In this document: piece after piece, positions 1-7,006 of the stretch
How the letters are laid out: every line of letters starts with the position of its first letter
Position numbering within the stretch: position 1 is the first letter of the stretch
Origin: Alistipes sp.
GTDB lineage: Bacteria; Bacteroidota; Bacteroidia; Bacteroidales; Rikenellaceae
Direction of reading: 5' to 3'
Assembly: GCA_017631055.1 (NCBI GenBank)
Contig: JAGBTZ010000016.1
Span: 1 to 33,195 of the forward strand
DNA length: 33,195 bases
The notes under the pieces: generated by a model
Told to the model about the DNA's origin: nothing
Databases searched by the model: none
What the model saw: only the letters and a program-made list of their open reading frames with translations
Translations under genes and position numbers: made by a program

Positions 1-30
1 ATCCTGAGCCAGGATCAAACTCTCCATTGT
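1..30 (-). rRNA. rrs: 16S ribosomal RNA, 5' end only (gene runs off the left edge)
   Basis: The reverse complement of the first 30 bases contains the universal 16S 5' sequence AGAGTTTGATCCTGGCTCAG. Counting seven bases upstream of AGAGTTTG, as in the E. coli mature RNA, places the 5' end near position 30. The rest of the rRNA operon lies to the left of the window and is transcribed leftward. Confidence 0.97.
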
Positions 31-84
31 AAAAAATAATTTTGAATAAATCTTAGCTCTAATCTCAAAGGTATTGCTTTGAAA

Positions 85-102
85 TTCTCTCTTGCGAGAG
101 AA
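85..102 (-). other. rRNA leader hairpin with GNRA tetraloop
   Basis: On the minus-strand transcript a perfect 7-bp stem (UUCUCUC/GAGAGAA) closes a GCAA tetraloop. It lies about 55 bases upstream of mature 16S. A GNRA loop appears only when read leftward, which fits an rRNA leader structure, perhaps a processing or antitermination element. The role is inferred. Confidence 0.6.
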
Positions 103-128
103 GATAAAAACTTTGCTGCTCAATATCC

Positions 129-137
129 TCAAAGAAC
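129..137 (-). promoter_or_regulatory. boxA-like antitermination site in the rRNA leader
   Basis: The minus strand reads GTTCTTTGA, close to the boxA sequences that bind NusB/S10 in rRNA leaders of many bacteria. It lies between the candidate promoters and the leader hairpin, as expected for boxA. The assignment rests on motif and position only. Confidence 0.5.
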
Positions 138-224
138 TCGTATACTTTCAGGCTTGCGCCCTCTGTACTTTCAAAATTTCTTTCACATCTTCCATCTTGC
201 GATTTTCTTGACGCGAAAGTGGTG

Positions 225-256
225 CAAAGGTAAAGCGTTTTTTTTAATCTACCAAA
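225..256 (-). promoter_or_regulatory. rRNA promoter, proximal
   Basis: Read leftward, TTTG (253-256) is followed after 20 bases by TACCTTTG (225-232), an exact match to the Bacteroidetes primary-sigma consensus TTTG-N19-21-TAnnTTTG. Transcription would begin near 218, giving a leader of about 190 bases before mature 16S. Confidence 0.75.
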
Positions 257-342
257 TTTTTGGCAAACTTTTTTCAAAAAATTTTTTTTTTAAGAACCTT
301 CTAACCTCGCTATTCAGTCCGTTTCCTTTCCGAATGCGGGTG

Positions 343-374
343 CAAAATAAGGGCATAAAAATGATATTTGCAAA
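343..374 (-). promoter_or_regulatory. rRNA promoter, distal (tandem)
   Basis: A second TTTG (371-374) lies 20 bases upstream of TTATTTTG (343-350), one mismatch from TAnnTTTG. Spacing is identical to that of the proximal promoter 118 bp away. Tandem promoters are common for rRNA operons. Between here and position 518 the sequence is AT-rich and I see nothing else in it. Confidence 0.5.
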
Positions 375-518
375 TTTTTTAATAACTTTTTTCACACCTT
401 TTTTCACCCCTTTGAGATAAGGCTCTGACAATGCGATTTTTAGCCCTCGAAAAAATTTTCGATACCAACAAAACCTCATTTTTTATATACCTATATATAT
501 TATAAAAGGAAAAATTAT

Positions 519-526
519 TATCTTTG
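519..526 (+). promoter_or_regulatory. -7 promoter element of the PHP gene
   Basis: TATCTTTG matches TAnnTTTG and sits 25 bases before the ATG at 552. No TTTG is found at the expected -33 distance, so only half of the promoter is recognisable. Confidence 0.5.
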
Positions 527-551
527 TCCAAGCTAACACAACTAACACAAA

Positions 552-1748
552 ATGCATATGAAAAACTTTTCGAAATTCTTTCTTGCAGTCGCTTCTTTAG
601 CGATTGCAACAACTGCTTCGGCACAAAATGTACTTGAGCAGCCCTTCACTCGTGACACCGAGCGTACCGAAATTATCATTCCTAAGGTTAACGGATTGAA
701 TGTTTACAAGTCGGATCTGCACCTTCACACCATCTACTCGGATGGTGACGTTACTCCCGAGATGCGCGTTATCGAGGCTTGGCAAGATGGTTTGGACATC
801 ATCGCCATCACCGACCACATGGAGTATCGCCGCATCGAGCGTGAGATGTTTAAGTATATGAAGGATTACATCCGCGAGGATTTGCGTGCCGGCAAGGCTG
901 TAAATACAAACGTCTTGAAGACCGATCCAGATGCTCACGGATTGTTGGTTGACTTCAACATTTCGCCAGAGTTGGCTATTAACAAGGCTCGCAACTATGG
1001 TATTTTTGTAATCAAGGGTGTCGAGATTACCCGTTCGAGCCTCGGTGACTACAACGCACTCTTCACCACCGACAACAACAAAATCTACGATCCGGATTTG
1101 GAGCAGACCATTCGCAATGCTCGTGCACAGGGTGCATTCATCATCCACAACCACCCTTCGTACGACAAGAACACCCCAAATCACATCACTCCTTTCACCA
1201 ACGACCTTTACGCAAAGGGTCTGATTGATGGTGTCGAGGTTGCAAACCACACTCGTATTTGGCAATATCTGATCACCCACTGTATCGCCGGTGGTTACAC
1301 CCCGTGCGGTAACAGCGATGCTCACGAGTATGTAAGCTGGAAGTATGGTCATCCCAGAGATTTCGAGATTCCTCGCTACCGCAATATGACCCTCATCCTG
1401 GCAAAGGAGTGCACCGAGAAGGCACTACACAAGGCTTTGAAGGAGGGCAACACTATTGCATACTGCAACAACAACCTTATCGGTCGCGAGCATCTGCTTA
1501 AGGCTCTCTTCGATGCAAGTGTAAGCTTCGAGTTGCAGCGCACAGGTTCTAGAGAGCACTACATCACCGTAAGAAACAACTCTTCACTCCCCTACTACAT
1601 CCAGGTTGGAGGCAACAAGTATATCGTCAATGCACAGGGCGCATTCTCATTCAAGCGTTCGAACAAGGAGGAGAAGGCCAAGGTTACCATTCTGAATATG
1701 TGGTACGGCAACGAGGAGCACCCCTCATTTGAGATTTCGTGGAAGTAA
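552..1748 (+). CDS. Exported PHP-domain metal-dependent phosphoesterase
   Basis: The 398-residue protein begins with a signal peptide (basic MKNFSK, hydrophobic stretch, Ala-rich cleavage near TASAQ at residues 20-25), so it probably acts in the periplasm. A PHP (polymerase and histidinol phosphatase) domain follows. Its metal ligands are visible as DLHLHT (D55, H57, H59), ITDH (D88, H89), a HNHP motif near residue 200 and GNSDAHE near residue 255. PHP enzymes use a multinuclear metal centre to hydrolyse phosphoester bonds; exported Bacteroidetes members resemble the family containing Sphingobium Sb-PDE phosphodiesterase. The substrate cannot be read from sequence. The last 100 or so residues look like a beta-rich accessory domain. 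Translation may start at the ATG at 552 or at a second one at 558, just before the basic part of the signal peptide. It is monocistronic, ending at a strong hairpin. Confidence 0.88.
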   Translation: MHMKNFSKFFLAVASLAIATTASAQNVLEQPFTRDTERTEIIIPKVNGLNVYKSDLHLHTIYSDGDVTPEMRVIEAWQDGLDIIAITDHMEYRRIEREMFKYMKDYIREDLRAGKAVNTNVLKTDPDAHGLLVDFNISPELAINKARNYGIFVIKGVEITRSSLGDYNALFTTDNNKIYDPDLEQTIRNARAQGAFIIHNHPSYDKNTPNHITPFTNDLYAKGLIDGVEVANHTRIWQYLITHCIAGGYTPCGNSDAHEYVSWKYGHPRDFEIPRYRNMTLILAKECTEKALHKALKEGNTIAYCNNNLIGREHLLKALFDASVSFELQRTGSREHYITVRNNSSLPYYIQVGGNKYIVNAQGAFSFKRSNKEEKAKVTILNMWYGNEEHPSFEISWK

Positions 1749-1764
1749 TACACTTCCTATAATA

Positions 1765-1802
1765 AAAGAGATGCCACAACTTTCGAGTTGTGGCATCTCT
1801 TT
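1765..1802. terminator. Bidirectional terminator between convergent genes
   Basis: A perfect 17-bp stem (1765-1781 with 1786-1802) closes a TTCG tetraloop. The A-rich left foot and T-rich right foot allow it to terminate both the PHP gene from the left and the minus-strand RibH-like gene from the right. Confidence 0.9.
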
Positions 1803-1848
1803 ATTGCTTCATCACCGAGCAAGATATTCTTTAATCAGAAAACACTCT

Positions 1849-2271
1849 TTAATTGATATTATCTTTGCGATTTGCCGAGAGCGGAGTACTGCGCTCGACA
1901 GGCAGTTCGCCTGCCATATCGTACTGCAACTGCACCATGCGCACGACCGACTCGGCTGCCATTGCGCCATACCCTCCACCAATCTCGATGGGCATATTCC
2001 ACTGAATTTGCAAATCGTAGAGAGCCTTTTGCATACATATCAACCAATCGTGGCTGGCATTATTGGCAATAGCCACCACACCATCGACTTCGGTGTACTC
2101 AGCAAAGAAAAGCACGCCCATAACGACTTGTGTTTCGTTAGGAACGCGCTTTATTACGATATTGGAGGGAGCAAGTCCCGCCAACTTCACCAGATGATTA
2201 ACCACAACATCTTCGATAATCGAATCACCGGCAATAACTACACCGATGCGTATCTCCGAAGCAGAAATCAT
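1849..2271 (-). CDS. Divergent lumazine-synthase (RibH)-like protein
   Basis: The 140-residue protein resembles 6,7-dimethyl-8-ribityllumazine synthase in outline: IRIGVVIAGDS near the N-terminus, then KRVPNE, VDGVVAIAN, a HDW segment and NMPIEIGG, in the order and spacing of the RibH fold. Key family motifs are altered: the aromatic-Asn of the ARFN-type motif is GDS, VPGAxELP is VPNETQVV, and the phosphate-binding GxxIxGxTxHF segment is shortened to NNASHDW. It may therefore be non-catalytic or act on another substrate. The last 20 residues are polar and unlike RibH. It starts 19 bp after the TPR gene stop and is probably co-transcribed with it. From memory, a TPR gene followed by ribH near recF is common in Bacteroidales, which supports orthology. 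The gene is real; its function is uncertain. Confidence 0.7.
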   Translation of the reverse strand: MISASEIRIGVVIAGDSIIEDVVVNHLVKLAGLAPSNIVIKRVPNETQVVMGVLFFAEYTEVDGVVAIANNASHDWLICMQKALYDLQIQWNMPIEIGGGYGAMAAESVVRMVQLQYDMAGELPVERSTPLSANRKDNIN

Positions 2272-2290
2272 CTCTCGAGAAGTTCAGTAA

Positions 2291-2974
2291 TTACTCAGCG
2301 ATAAGCTTCTCTGCCTCACGAGCATCAATCGATGCGGGATAAGCAGCCAAAATCTGCTCGAACAACTCAACAGCCTCGGCATTGCGACCCAGAGCCTTGA
2401 GTGCCAAGCCCTGCTTGCGCAGATAGAGCGGAGTGGTGTAGATGTTATCCGAAGCCTTCACAGCCTTTGCAAAGAGAGCCACAGCAGCCTCATAGTCGCC
2501 ATTCTCAACAGCGATATCGCCCTGCAAACCGAGATTCTGAGCATTCACAACCTCACCGGGAAGACCCTTCACAGGCGAGAACTTCTGAAGATACTCAGCA
2601 GCTGCAGTCAAATCACCCAACTTCAGGTAGCAGATACCTGCATAGTGCTTAGCAAGGTTACCTGCGGGAGTCGAGCCATACTGCTCAACTACATCGAGGA
2701 AACCGGCACCGTTCTCATCACCATTCAGAGCGAGTACATAGTCGGGAATCTCCTGCTCAAAACGATACTGAGCCTCAGCGATAAGCTCCGAAGCCTTCTC
2801 GGCACGGGGCTCAACAACGAGCTTGCGGTAGCCGAAACCGCCACCAACAACTACAAAGAGAGCCACGATAGCCAAAACGATTGCCTTGCTGTGATTCTCA
2901 AAGAACGACTCGGTCTTGCTTACTGCCTCACCGATTGCAGCCTCTTGCTGCTTCATTTCATCAACTTTTGCCAT
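2291..2974 (-). CDS. YfgM-like membrane-anchored tetratricopeptide protein
   Basis: The 227-residue protein has a short cytoplasmic N-terminus, one transmembrane segment at about residues 31-50 (AIVLAIVALFVVVGGG), and a C-terminal region of TPR-like helical repeats such as YAGICYLKLGDLTAAAEYL and GDIAVENGDYEAAVALFAKA. This is the layout of YfgM/TPR_21 proteins, ancillary factors at the SecYEG translocon in proteobacteria; the role in Bacteroidetes is not established. A TATCTTTG element lies about 40 bp before the start. It is the first gene of a two-gene unit with the RibH-like gene. It is separated from recF by the hexosaminidase gene. Family assignment is good, function inferred. Confidence 0.85.
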   Translation of the reverse strand: MAKVDEMKQQEAAIGEAVSKTESFFENHSKAIVLAIVALFVVVGGGFGYRKLVVEPRAEKASELIAEAQYRFEQEIPDYVLALNGDENGAGFLDVVEQYGSTPAGNLAKHYAGICYLKLGDLTAAAEYLQKFSPVKGLPGEVVNAQNLGLQGDIAVENGDYEAAVALFAKAVKASDNIYTTPLYLRKQGLALKALGRNAEAVELFEQILAAYPASIDAREAEKLIAE

Positions 2975-3015
2975 AATTCTATTTACGTTTTAATTTGTTT
3001 ACATAGTTTGAAACG

Positions 3016-3023
3016 CAAAGATA
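3016..3023 (-). promoter_or_regulatory. -7 promoter element of the TPR gene
   Basis: The minus strand reads TATCTTTG, with the ATG 42 bases downstream. A TTTA at 3041-3044 is a poor -33 candidate. Confidence 0.55.
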
Positions 3024-3141
3024 CAATTTTTTACGCAATATAAAATAATTAGGCTTCTTTTTTTTCAAAAGTAGGAGATGTTTGTTCTAAAATTTGATTT
3101 AGTCCTCTTTCAAAGAGCGCAAAAGAGTTGCATTTAATAGC

Positions 3142-3180
3142 AAAAAGCGGTTGCGGCACTTAGCAAAGCACCGCAACCGT
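3142..3180 (-). terminator. Rho-independent terminator after the GH20 gene
   Basis: A 9-bp GC-rich stem (CGGTTGCGG at 3148-3156 with CCGCAACCG at 3171-3179) is followed on the minus strand by five T residues (3142-3146). It lies 22 bp past the hexosaminidase stop codon. Confidence 0.85.
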
Positions 3181-3201
3181 AAACCTCTGTATACCCAATC
3201 A

Positions 3202-5379
3202 CTACCACTTGGGATAGATAATCGGAGAACGGAGCGTAATCGCCGTGTTACCCAAATATGGAGCCTCGACAACGATGCGGGCAGCCTTGATGGGACGCGG
3301 ATTTTCGAGTTTGGCTGCGCCCGAGACCAAATCAGCCACTCGCTCGAAACTCTTGCCATCCTCGCTAACCTCGAGGTAACCAACAGGAATCAGGCTCGAT
3401 GGCACGGCAGCGTTACCCGATGCGAACTCTATCGAACGGCACTCCACCGGCTCATCGAACTCGAAGAGGAACCAATCACCCTTTTGGCAGGTGCGGGCAG
3501 TACGCATATTGGTATCGTAGCCCGAGGCACGAGAGTAGCCATACTTCGGGTTTTCGGGTACTGAGGAGGTTAGCGTAACTTTCGGTTTCAAGGTGTTGTA
3601 GCGTGACGGATGCACCATATCGGGCGTCTTGGCTCCGCGATGCTCTGCCCAGAAGAGATACTTACCCGGTTGCTCGGTACGGATAGCACCCTTATAACGG
3701 AAAACCTTATCCGAGCCATCCTCGCGGTAGTAAATCACTGCATTATCGACCTTCTCGACCGAGAGCAGACCGTTTGCGTACTTAACCTCCGAAGGTGTTA
3801 TGCGGAAGTTGATACCCATATCGACCATGCGGTCGTAGTGGTGCGAGTAGAGTCGGTGGTGGAACTCCTCCCACTCGCCACCACCATTCTTGCCCCAGCC
3901 ATGCTCGGCAAGGGCACAGAGGCGCGGGAAGGTCATAAACTCGATAAAGTCAATCGACTTATCGCCACCCTGCGAGAGGAATACTTCGCTCCAATAAGGA
4001 GCCTCAAAGCCCTCGACAGTAGCCACCTCCTCGGGGGTAAAGCCCTCCTTTGCAAAATCGAACGAGTAGGTCTTGCGCACATCGAAGCAACCGCCCCACA
4101 CGGCACCTGTCTCGTGCTTACTCTGGCGCATATCGAGATAGAAGAACTCCTGTGGCATAAATATAGTGCGATAGCCCTTCATCATCACCTGCTTGCAGAC
4201 CTGGGCGCTCTTCCAGCCATGCACCAAAGCCTTCTTCGAGAGGCCGCCACCAAATGCAGCCTCGTTCCAAACCGAGGGATTCTTGCCATACTTTGCAAGG
4301 ATTGCCTGCACACGGCCGATAAACATATCCTCCAACTTATAGCCGTCAGTATAGCCGTTATTCTTCAACCAAGCCGAGCATTCAGGGCACTTTTTCCACT
4401 GCGACATATCGACCTCATCACCGCCGATATGGAAGAACTTTGAGGGGAACAGTGCGCACACCTCCGAGAGAATCTCCTCAAGAATGGTGTAGTTACTCTC
4501 CTTGGTCGCACAAACCACATTGCGCGAGTCGTAGTTGCCGTTTCGGTGCAGCTTCTTATTCTCGTAGTTACAGAGCATTTGGGGATATATACGCAGAAGC
4601 GTTTCACTATGTCCCGGGAGGTCAATCTCGGGAATAACCTCCACATTGCGCACCGCAGCATAGGCTACGACCTCACGAATTTCATCCTGAGTGTAGTAGC
4701 CGCCATACTTCTCGTTCCACTTACCCAGCGAGGCCCTCACAGGTGAATCACCACCTCGGAAGCCGCCCTTCTTGGCCAGGTCGGGGTGCGACTTAATCTC
4801 GACACGCCAGCCCTGATTGTCGCAGAGATGCCAATGCAGTTTATTGATTTTGTGATAGGAGATATAGTCGATATAGCGCAGCACATTCTCCTTCTCCATA
4901 AATGTACGAGCCACATCGAGCATAAAACCACGATAGGCAAACTTCGGCTTATCCTTCACATCGCAACCCTCGACCTCGGCCGGCAGGCGCAGATGTTTGG
5001 TATAGACTGCGCTCGGGAGGAGTTGGAAGAGAGTCTGCACACCGTTAAACGCTCCACCATAGCCACCGGCCGTAATCTTCACTGCATCGCGCGACACCGT
5101 CAGAGCGTACTCCTCCTCGGCAAGCGATTTATCAACCACAATGGCTATATAGTTACGTTTGGGCGCAACTTTGACAACGCTTTTCACATCAATATACTCC
5201 CGCAGATAATCCACCAGAGGCGCCAACTCAGCCTCGGCACAAACAAGCGAAGTGGAGGATTTAATAACGAAATCGTTATTGTGCTCACTTAACGATTGGG
5301 GTTGCGGGATGATTGCTGCGGCATAAGCCGAAACGCTGAATGCGATTGCGGCTACAGCCATCAAAAGTAGTCGTTTCAT
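3202..5379 (-). CDS. Secreted beta-N-acetylhexosaminidase, GH20, with C-terminal F5/8C-like domain
   Basis: The 725-residue protein starts with a signal peptide (MKRLLLMAVAAIAFSVSAYA). A GH20 N-terminal domain (about 23-145) precedes the catalytic barrel (about 148-500). Family hallmarks are YRGFMLDVAR, HWHLCDNQGWR, EIDLPGH and the catalytic pair D321-E322 in FHIGGDE. GH20 enzymes release terminal GlcNAc or GalNAc using the substrate acetamido group as nucleophile. From about residue 590 a discoidin-like region (KGDWFLFEFDEPVECRSIEF, then YLEVSEDGKSFERV) probably binds carbohydrate. This fits host-mucin or N-glycan foraging. The gene has its own promoter and terminator, so it is monocistronic, and it lies between the TPR and recF genes. 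Confidence 0.93.
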   Translation of the reverse strand: MKRLLLMAVAAIAFSVSAYAAAIIPQPQSLSEHNNDFVIKSSTSLVCAEAELAPLVDYLREYIDVKSVVKVAPKRNYIAIVVDKSLAEEEYALTVSRDAVKITAGGYGGAFNGVQTLFQLLPSAVYTKHLRLPAEVEGCDVKDKPKFAYRGFMLDVARTFMEKENVLRYIDYISYHKINKLHWHLCDNQGWRVEIKSHPDLAKKGGFRGGDSPVRASLGKWNEKYGGYYTQDEIREVVAYAAVRNVEVIPEIDLPGHSETLLRIYPQMLCNYENKKLHRNGNYDSRNVVCATKESNYTILEEILSEVCALFPSKFFHIGGDEVDMSQWKKCPECSAWLKNNGYTDGYKLEDMFIGRVQAILAKYGKNPSVWNEAAFGGGLSKKALVHGWKSAQVCKQVMMKGYRTIFMPQEFFYLDMRQSKHETGAVWGGCFDVRKTYSFDFAKEGFTPEEVATVEGFEAPYWSEVFLSQGGDKSIDFIEFMTFPRLCALAEHGWGKNGGGEWEEFHHRLYSHHYDRMVDMGINFRITPSEVKYANGLLSVEKVDNAVIYYREDGSDKVFRYKGAIRTEQPGKYLFWAEHRGAKTPDMVHPSRYNTLKPKVTLTSSVPENPKYGYSRASGYDTNMRTARTCQKGDWFLFEFDEPVECRSIEFASGNAAVPSSLIPVGYLEVSEDGKSFERVADLVSGAAKLENPRPIKAARIVVEAPYLGNTAITLRSPIIYPKW

Positions 5380-5414
5380 AGTTCAGAGGTTTTTACATTA
5401 AAGTATTGTTTAGA

Positions 5415-5447
5415 CAAAGATAGTGTTTTTTGTGGATATTTATCAAA
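5415..5447 (-). promoter_or_regulatory. GH20 gene promoter
   Basis: On the minus strand TTTG (5444-5447) and TATCTTTG (5415-5422) are separated by 21 bases, a full consensus match. It lies 36 bp before the ATG and overlaps the divergent recF promoter region. Confidence 0.8.
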
Positions 5448-5455
5448 AAAAATTG

Positions 5456-5463
5456 TACCTTTG
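5456..5463 (+). promoter_or_regulatory. recF promoter -7 element, possibly giving a leaderless mRNA
   Basis: TACCTTTG matches TAnnTTTG and ends only 7 bases before the ATG at 5471. A TTTG at 5429-5432 lies 23 bases upstream, slightly far. Initiation would fall at about 5468-5472. Confidence 0.6.
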
Positions 5464-5470
5464 GGGCTGT

Positions 5471-6559
5471 ATGCAGGTACGAAAACTATCACTCATCAAT
5501 TTCAAGAACATCGGGCAGGAGGATATCACGCTCGGTGAGGGTATCAACTGCTTTGTGGGCGATAACGGAGCCGGCAAGACCAACTTTGTCGATGCTCTGC
5601 ACTACCTCTCGCTCGGAAAGTCGGCTGTGGGTATGACCGATGGTCAGAGCGTGCGCCACGGCGAGAGTTTCTTCGTTGTCGAGGGCGACTACCTCACAGA
5701 TGAAGGCAAGCACGAGCAGATAGCATGCACCTTTGCCAAGGGCTCGGGCAAGACCCTCAAGCGCAATGGCAAGGCTTACGAACGCATTGCCGACCATGTG
5801 GGCTTCGCTCCGGCTGTGATTGTCGCACCTGCCGACACGTTGCTAATCAGCGATGCTGCCGAGGAGCGCAGACGTTACATCAACAGTTTCCTCTCGCAAA
5901 TCGACCCCTCGTACCTCAAGGCGCTGATGCGCTACAATGCCGTCTTGGTTGAACGCAACAAGTTCCTCAAAACATCATCCAACGAGACGATGTTGCAGAT
6001 TTATGATGCGCAGTTGGTCGCACACGGAGAGGCAATCCACGCCAAGCGCACCGAAATTATCGAGCGACTGCAACCCATCGTAGCCGACTACTATCGAGCC
6101 CTGTCACTCGACCGCGAGAGTGTCGAGATGCGCTATCGCTCGGAGTTGAACGAAGCCCCATTTGCCGAGATTTTGGAGCGTTCACGCCAGAAAGATATCA
6201 TCAACGAGTTCACCACCTCGGGTATTCATCGTGACGACATCATCTTCACTATCGGAGGTATGCCACTGCGTAAGTTCGGCTCGCAGGGTCAGCAGAAATC
6301 GTTCCTCATAGCGCTCAAGCTCGCCCAGTACGGCATCATCGCCAAGGAGCGTGGCGAGCGACCCATCCTGCTCTTGGATGATGTCTGCGACAAGTTAGAC
6401 GAGCAGCGTGTGGAGCAACTTGTTCGTGCCGTTTCGGGCGAGGAGTTCGGGCAGATTATCATCACCGACTGCAACGAGCAACGCTTGCGCTCACTGCTCG
6501 ACCGCGCAGAGTGCGCCTACACTATCTTTAACGTCAAAGAGGGAGCTATCAAACGATGA
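5471..6559 (+). CDS. recF: DNA replication and repair protein RecF
   Basis: The protein is 362 residues from the chosen ATG, the usual RecF length. It is an SMC-like ATPase that binds gapped DNA and, with RecO and RecR, loads RecA. Walker A is GDNGAGKT, with the lysine at residue 36 as in E. coli RecF. The signature-like FGSQGQQKS and Walker B ILLLDDV lie in the C-terminal third. A longer reading from a GTG at 5423 is possible but would run through the divergent promoters and add a 16-residue extension unlike the family. The stop overlaps the start of the next gene (ATGA), indicating translational coupling. Confidence 0.95.
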   Translation: MQVRKLSLINFKNIGQEDITLGEGINCFVGDNGAGKTNFVDALHYLSLGKSAVGMTDGQSVRHGESFFVVEGDYLTDEGKHEQIACTFAKGSGKTLKRNGKAYERIADHVGFAPAVIVAPADTLLISDAAEERRRYINSFLSQIDPSYLKALMRYNAVLVERNKFLKTSSNETMLQIYDAQLVAHGEAIHAKRTEIIERLQPIVADYYRALSLDRESVEMRYRSELNEAPFAEILERSRQKDIINEFTTSGIHRDDIIFTIGGMPLRKFGSQGQQKSFLIALKLAQYGIIAKERGERPILLLDDVCDKLDEQRVEQLVRAVSGEEFGQIIITDCNEQRLRSLLDRAECAYTIFNVKEGAIKR

Positions 6560-6846
6560 GAAGGACCGAACCAAAGAGCGTGGGTACGTTGTTCGATGAG
6601 CTCTTCAGCTCGCCCCACATTGCCGCCAAGATTGCCGAGGGTTGTCTGCCCGAGACTTGGCGTGAGGTTGTGGGCGACCGCATTGCCGACCAGACATCCC
6701 AAATCAGATTGGTGAACGGAACTCTCTACGTTCACGTTCAATCGAGCATCATCCGTTCGGAACTTATGATGCGCCGAGCAGCATTGTGCCAAGCTCTGAA
6801 CGGGCACTCACGAGTCCCAATCGTGCGTAGCGTTATAGTCAAATAG
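6556..6846 (+). CDS. DUF721 / DciA-like protein
   Basis: The 96-residue protein belongs to the DUF721 family, which includes DciA, the ancestral loader of the DnaB replicative helicase. Visible features are LPETWREVVGDRIADQTSQIRLVNGTLYVHVQSSIIRSELMM, of which the W..VVG...A.......... NGTLYV core is typical, and a C-terminal VRSVIVK strand. It overlaps recF by 4 bases; recF followed by DUF721 is a familiar pairing in bacteria and fits a replication role. There is no sign of truncation for the short Bacteroidetes form. DciA function is inferred from family and neighbour. Confidence 0.85.
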   Translation: MRRTEPKSVGTLFDELFSSPHIAAKIAEGCLPETWREVVGDRIADQTSQIRLVNGTLYVHVQSSIIRSELMMRRAALCQALNGHSRVPIVRSVIVK

Positions 6847-6851
6847 TCACT

Positions 6852-6933
6852 CCGTCTGCCATTCGGGCAGTCGGCAGTTGCCAATCTTTCATTCTCAAAT
6901 GTCACTCTGTCGTCATCGAGCGACACATTGGCA
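6852..6933 (+). other. Intergenic inverted repeats before clpB
   Basis: Two structures lie between dciA and clpB: a small hairpin (CTGCC-attcg-GGCAG, extended by CCG/CGG across a T-T mismatch, 6852-6874) without a T tract, and a larger inverted repeat TGCCAAT (6879-6885) / ATTGGCA (6927-6933) enclosing TGTCG/CGACA. I see no consensus promoter or CIRCE element here. A stress-responsive leader is possible but only a guess. Confidence 0.35.
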
Positions 6934-7006
6934 CCCTATCGGGCGTGGCAAGGGTTTTGTTGTCCAATTTCCAAAAACCGGAAAACAACAACAAAACCAC
7001 AAGAAT

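Noticed and set aside
5423..5470. GTG start for recF, 16 codons upstream
   Set aside because: It would lie inside both divergent promoters and shift the Walker A lysine away from residue 36, its position in E. coli RecF.
6878..7006. 43-residue N-terminal extension of ClpB
   Set aside because: The sequence is non-conserved and derives from the intergenic inverted repeats; [14 protein letters not shown] is the standard ClpB start.
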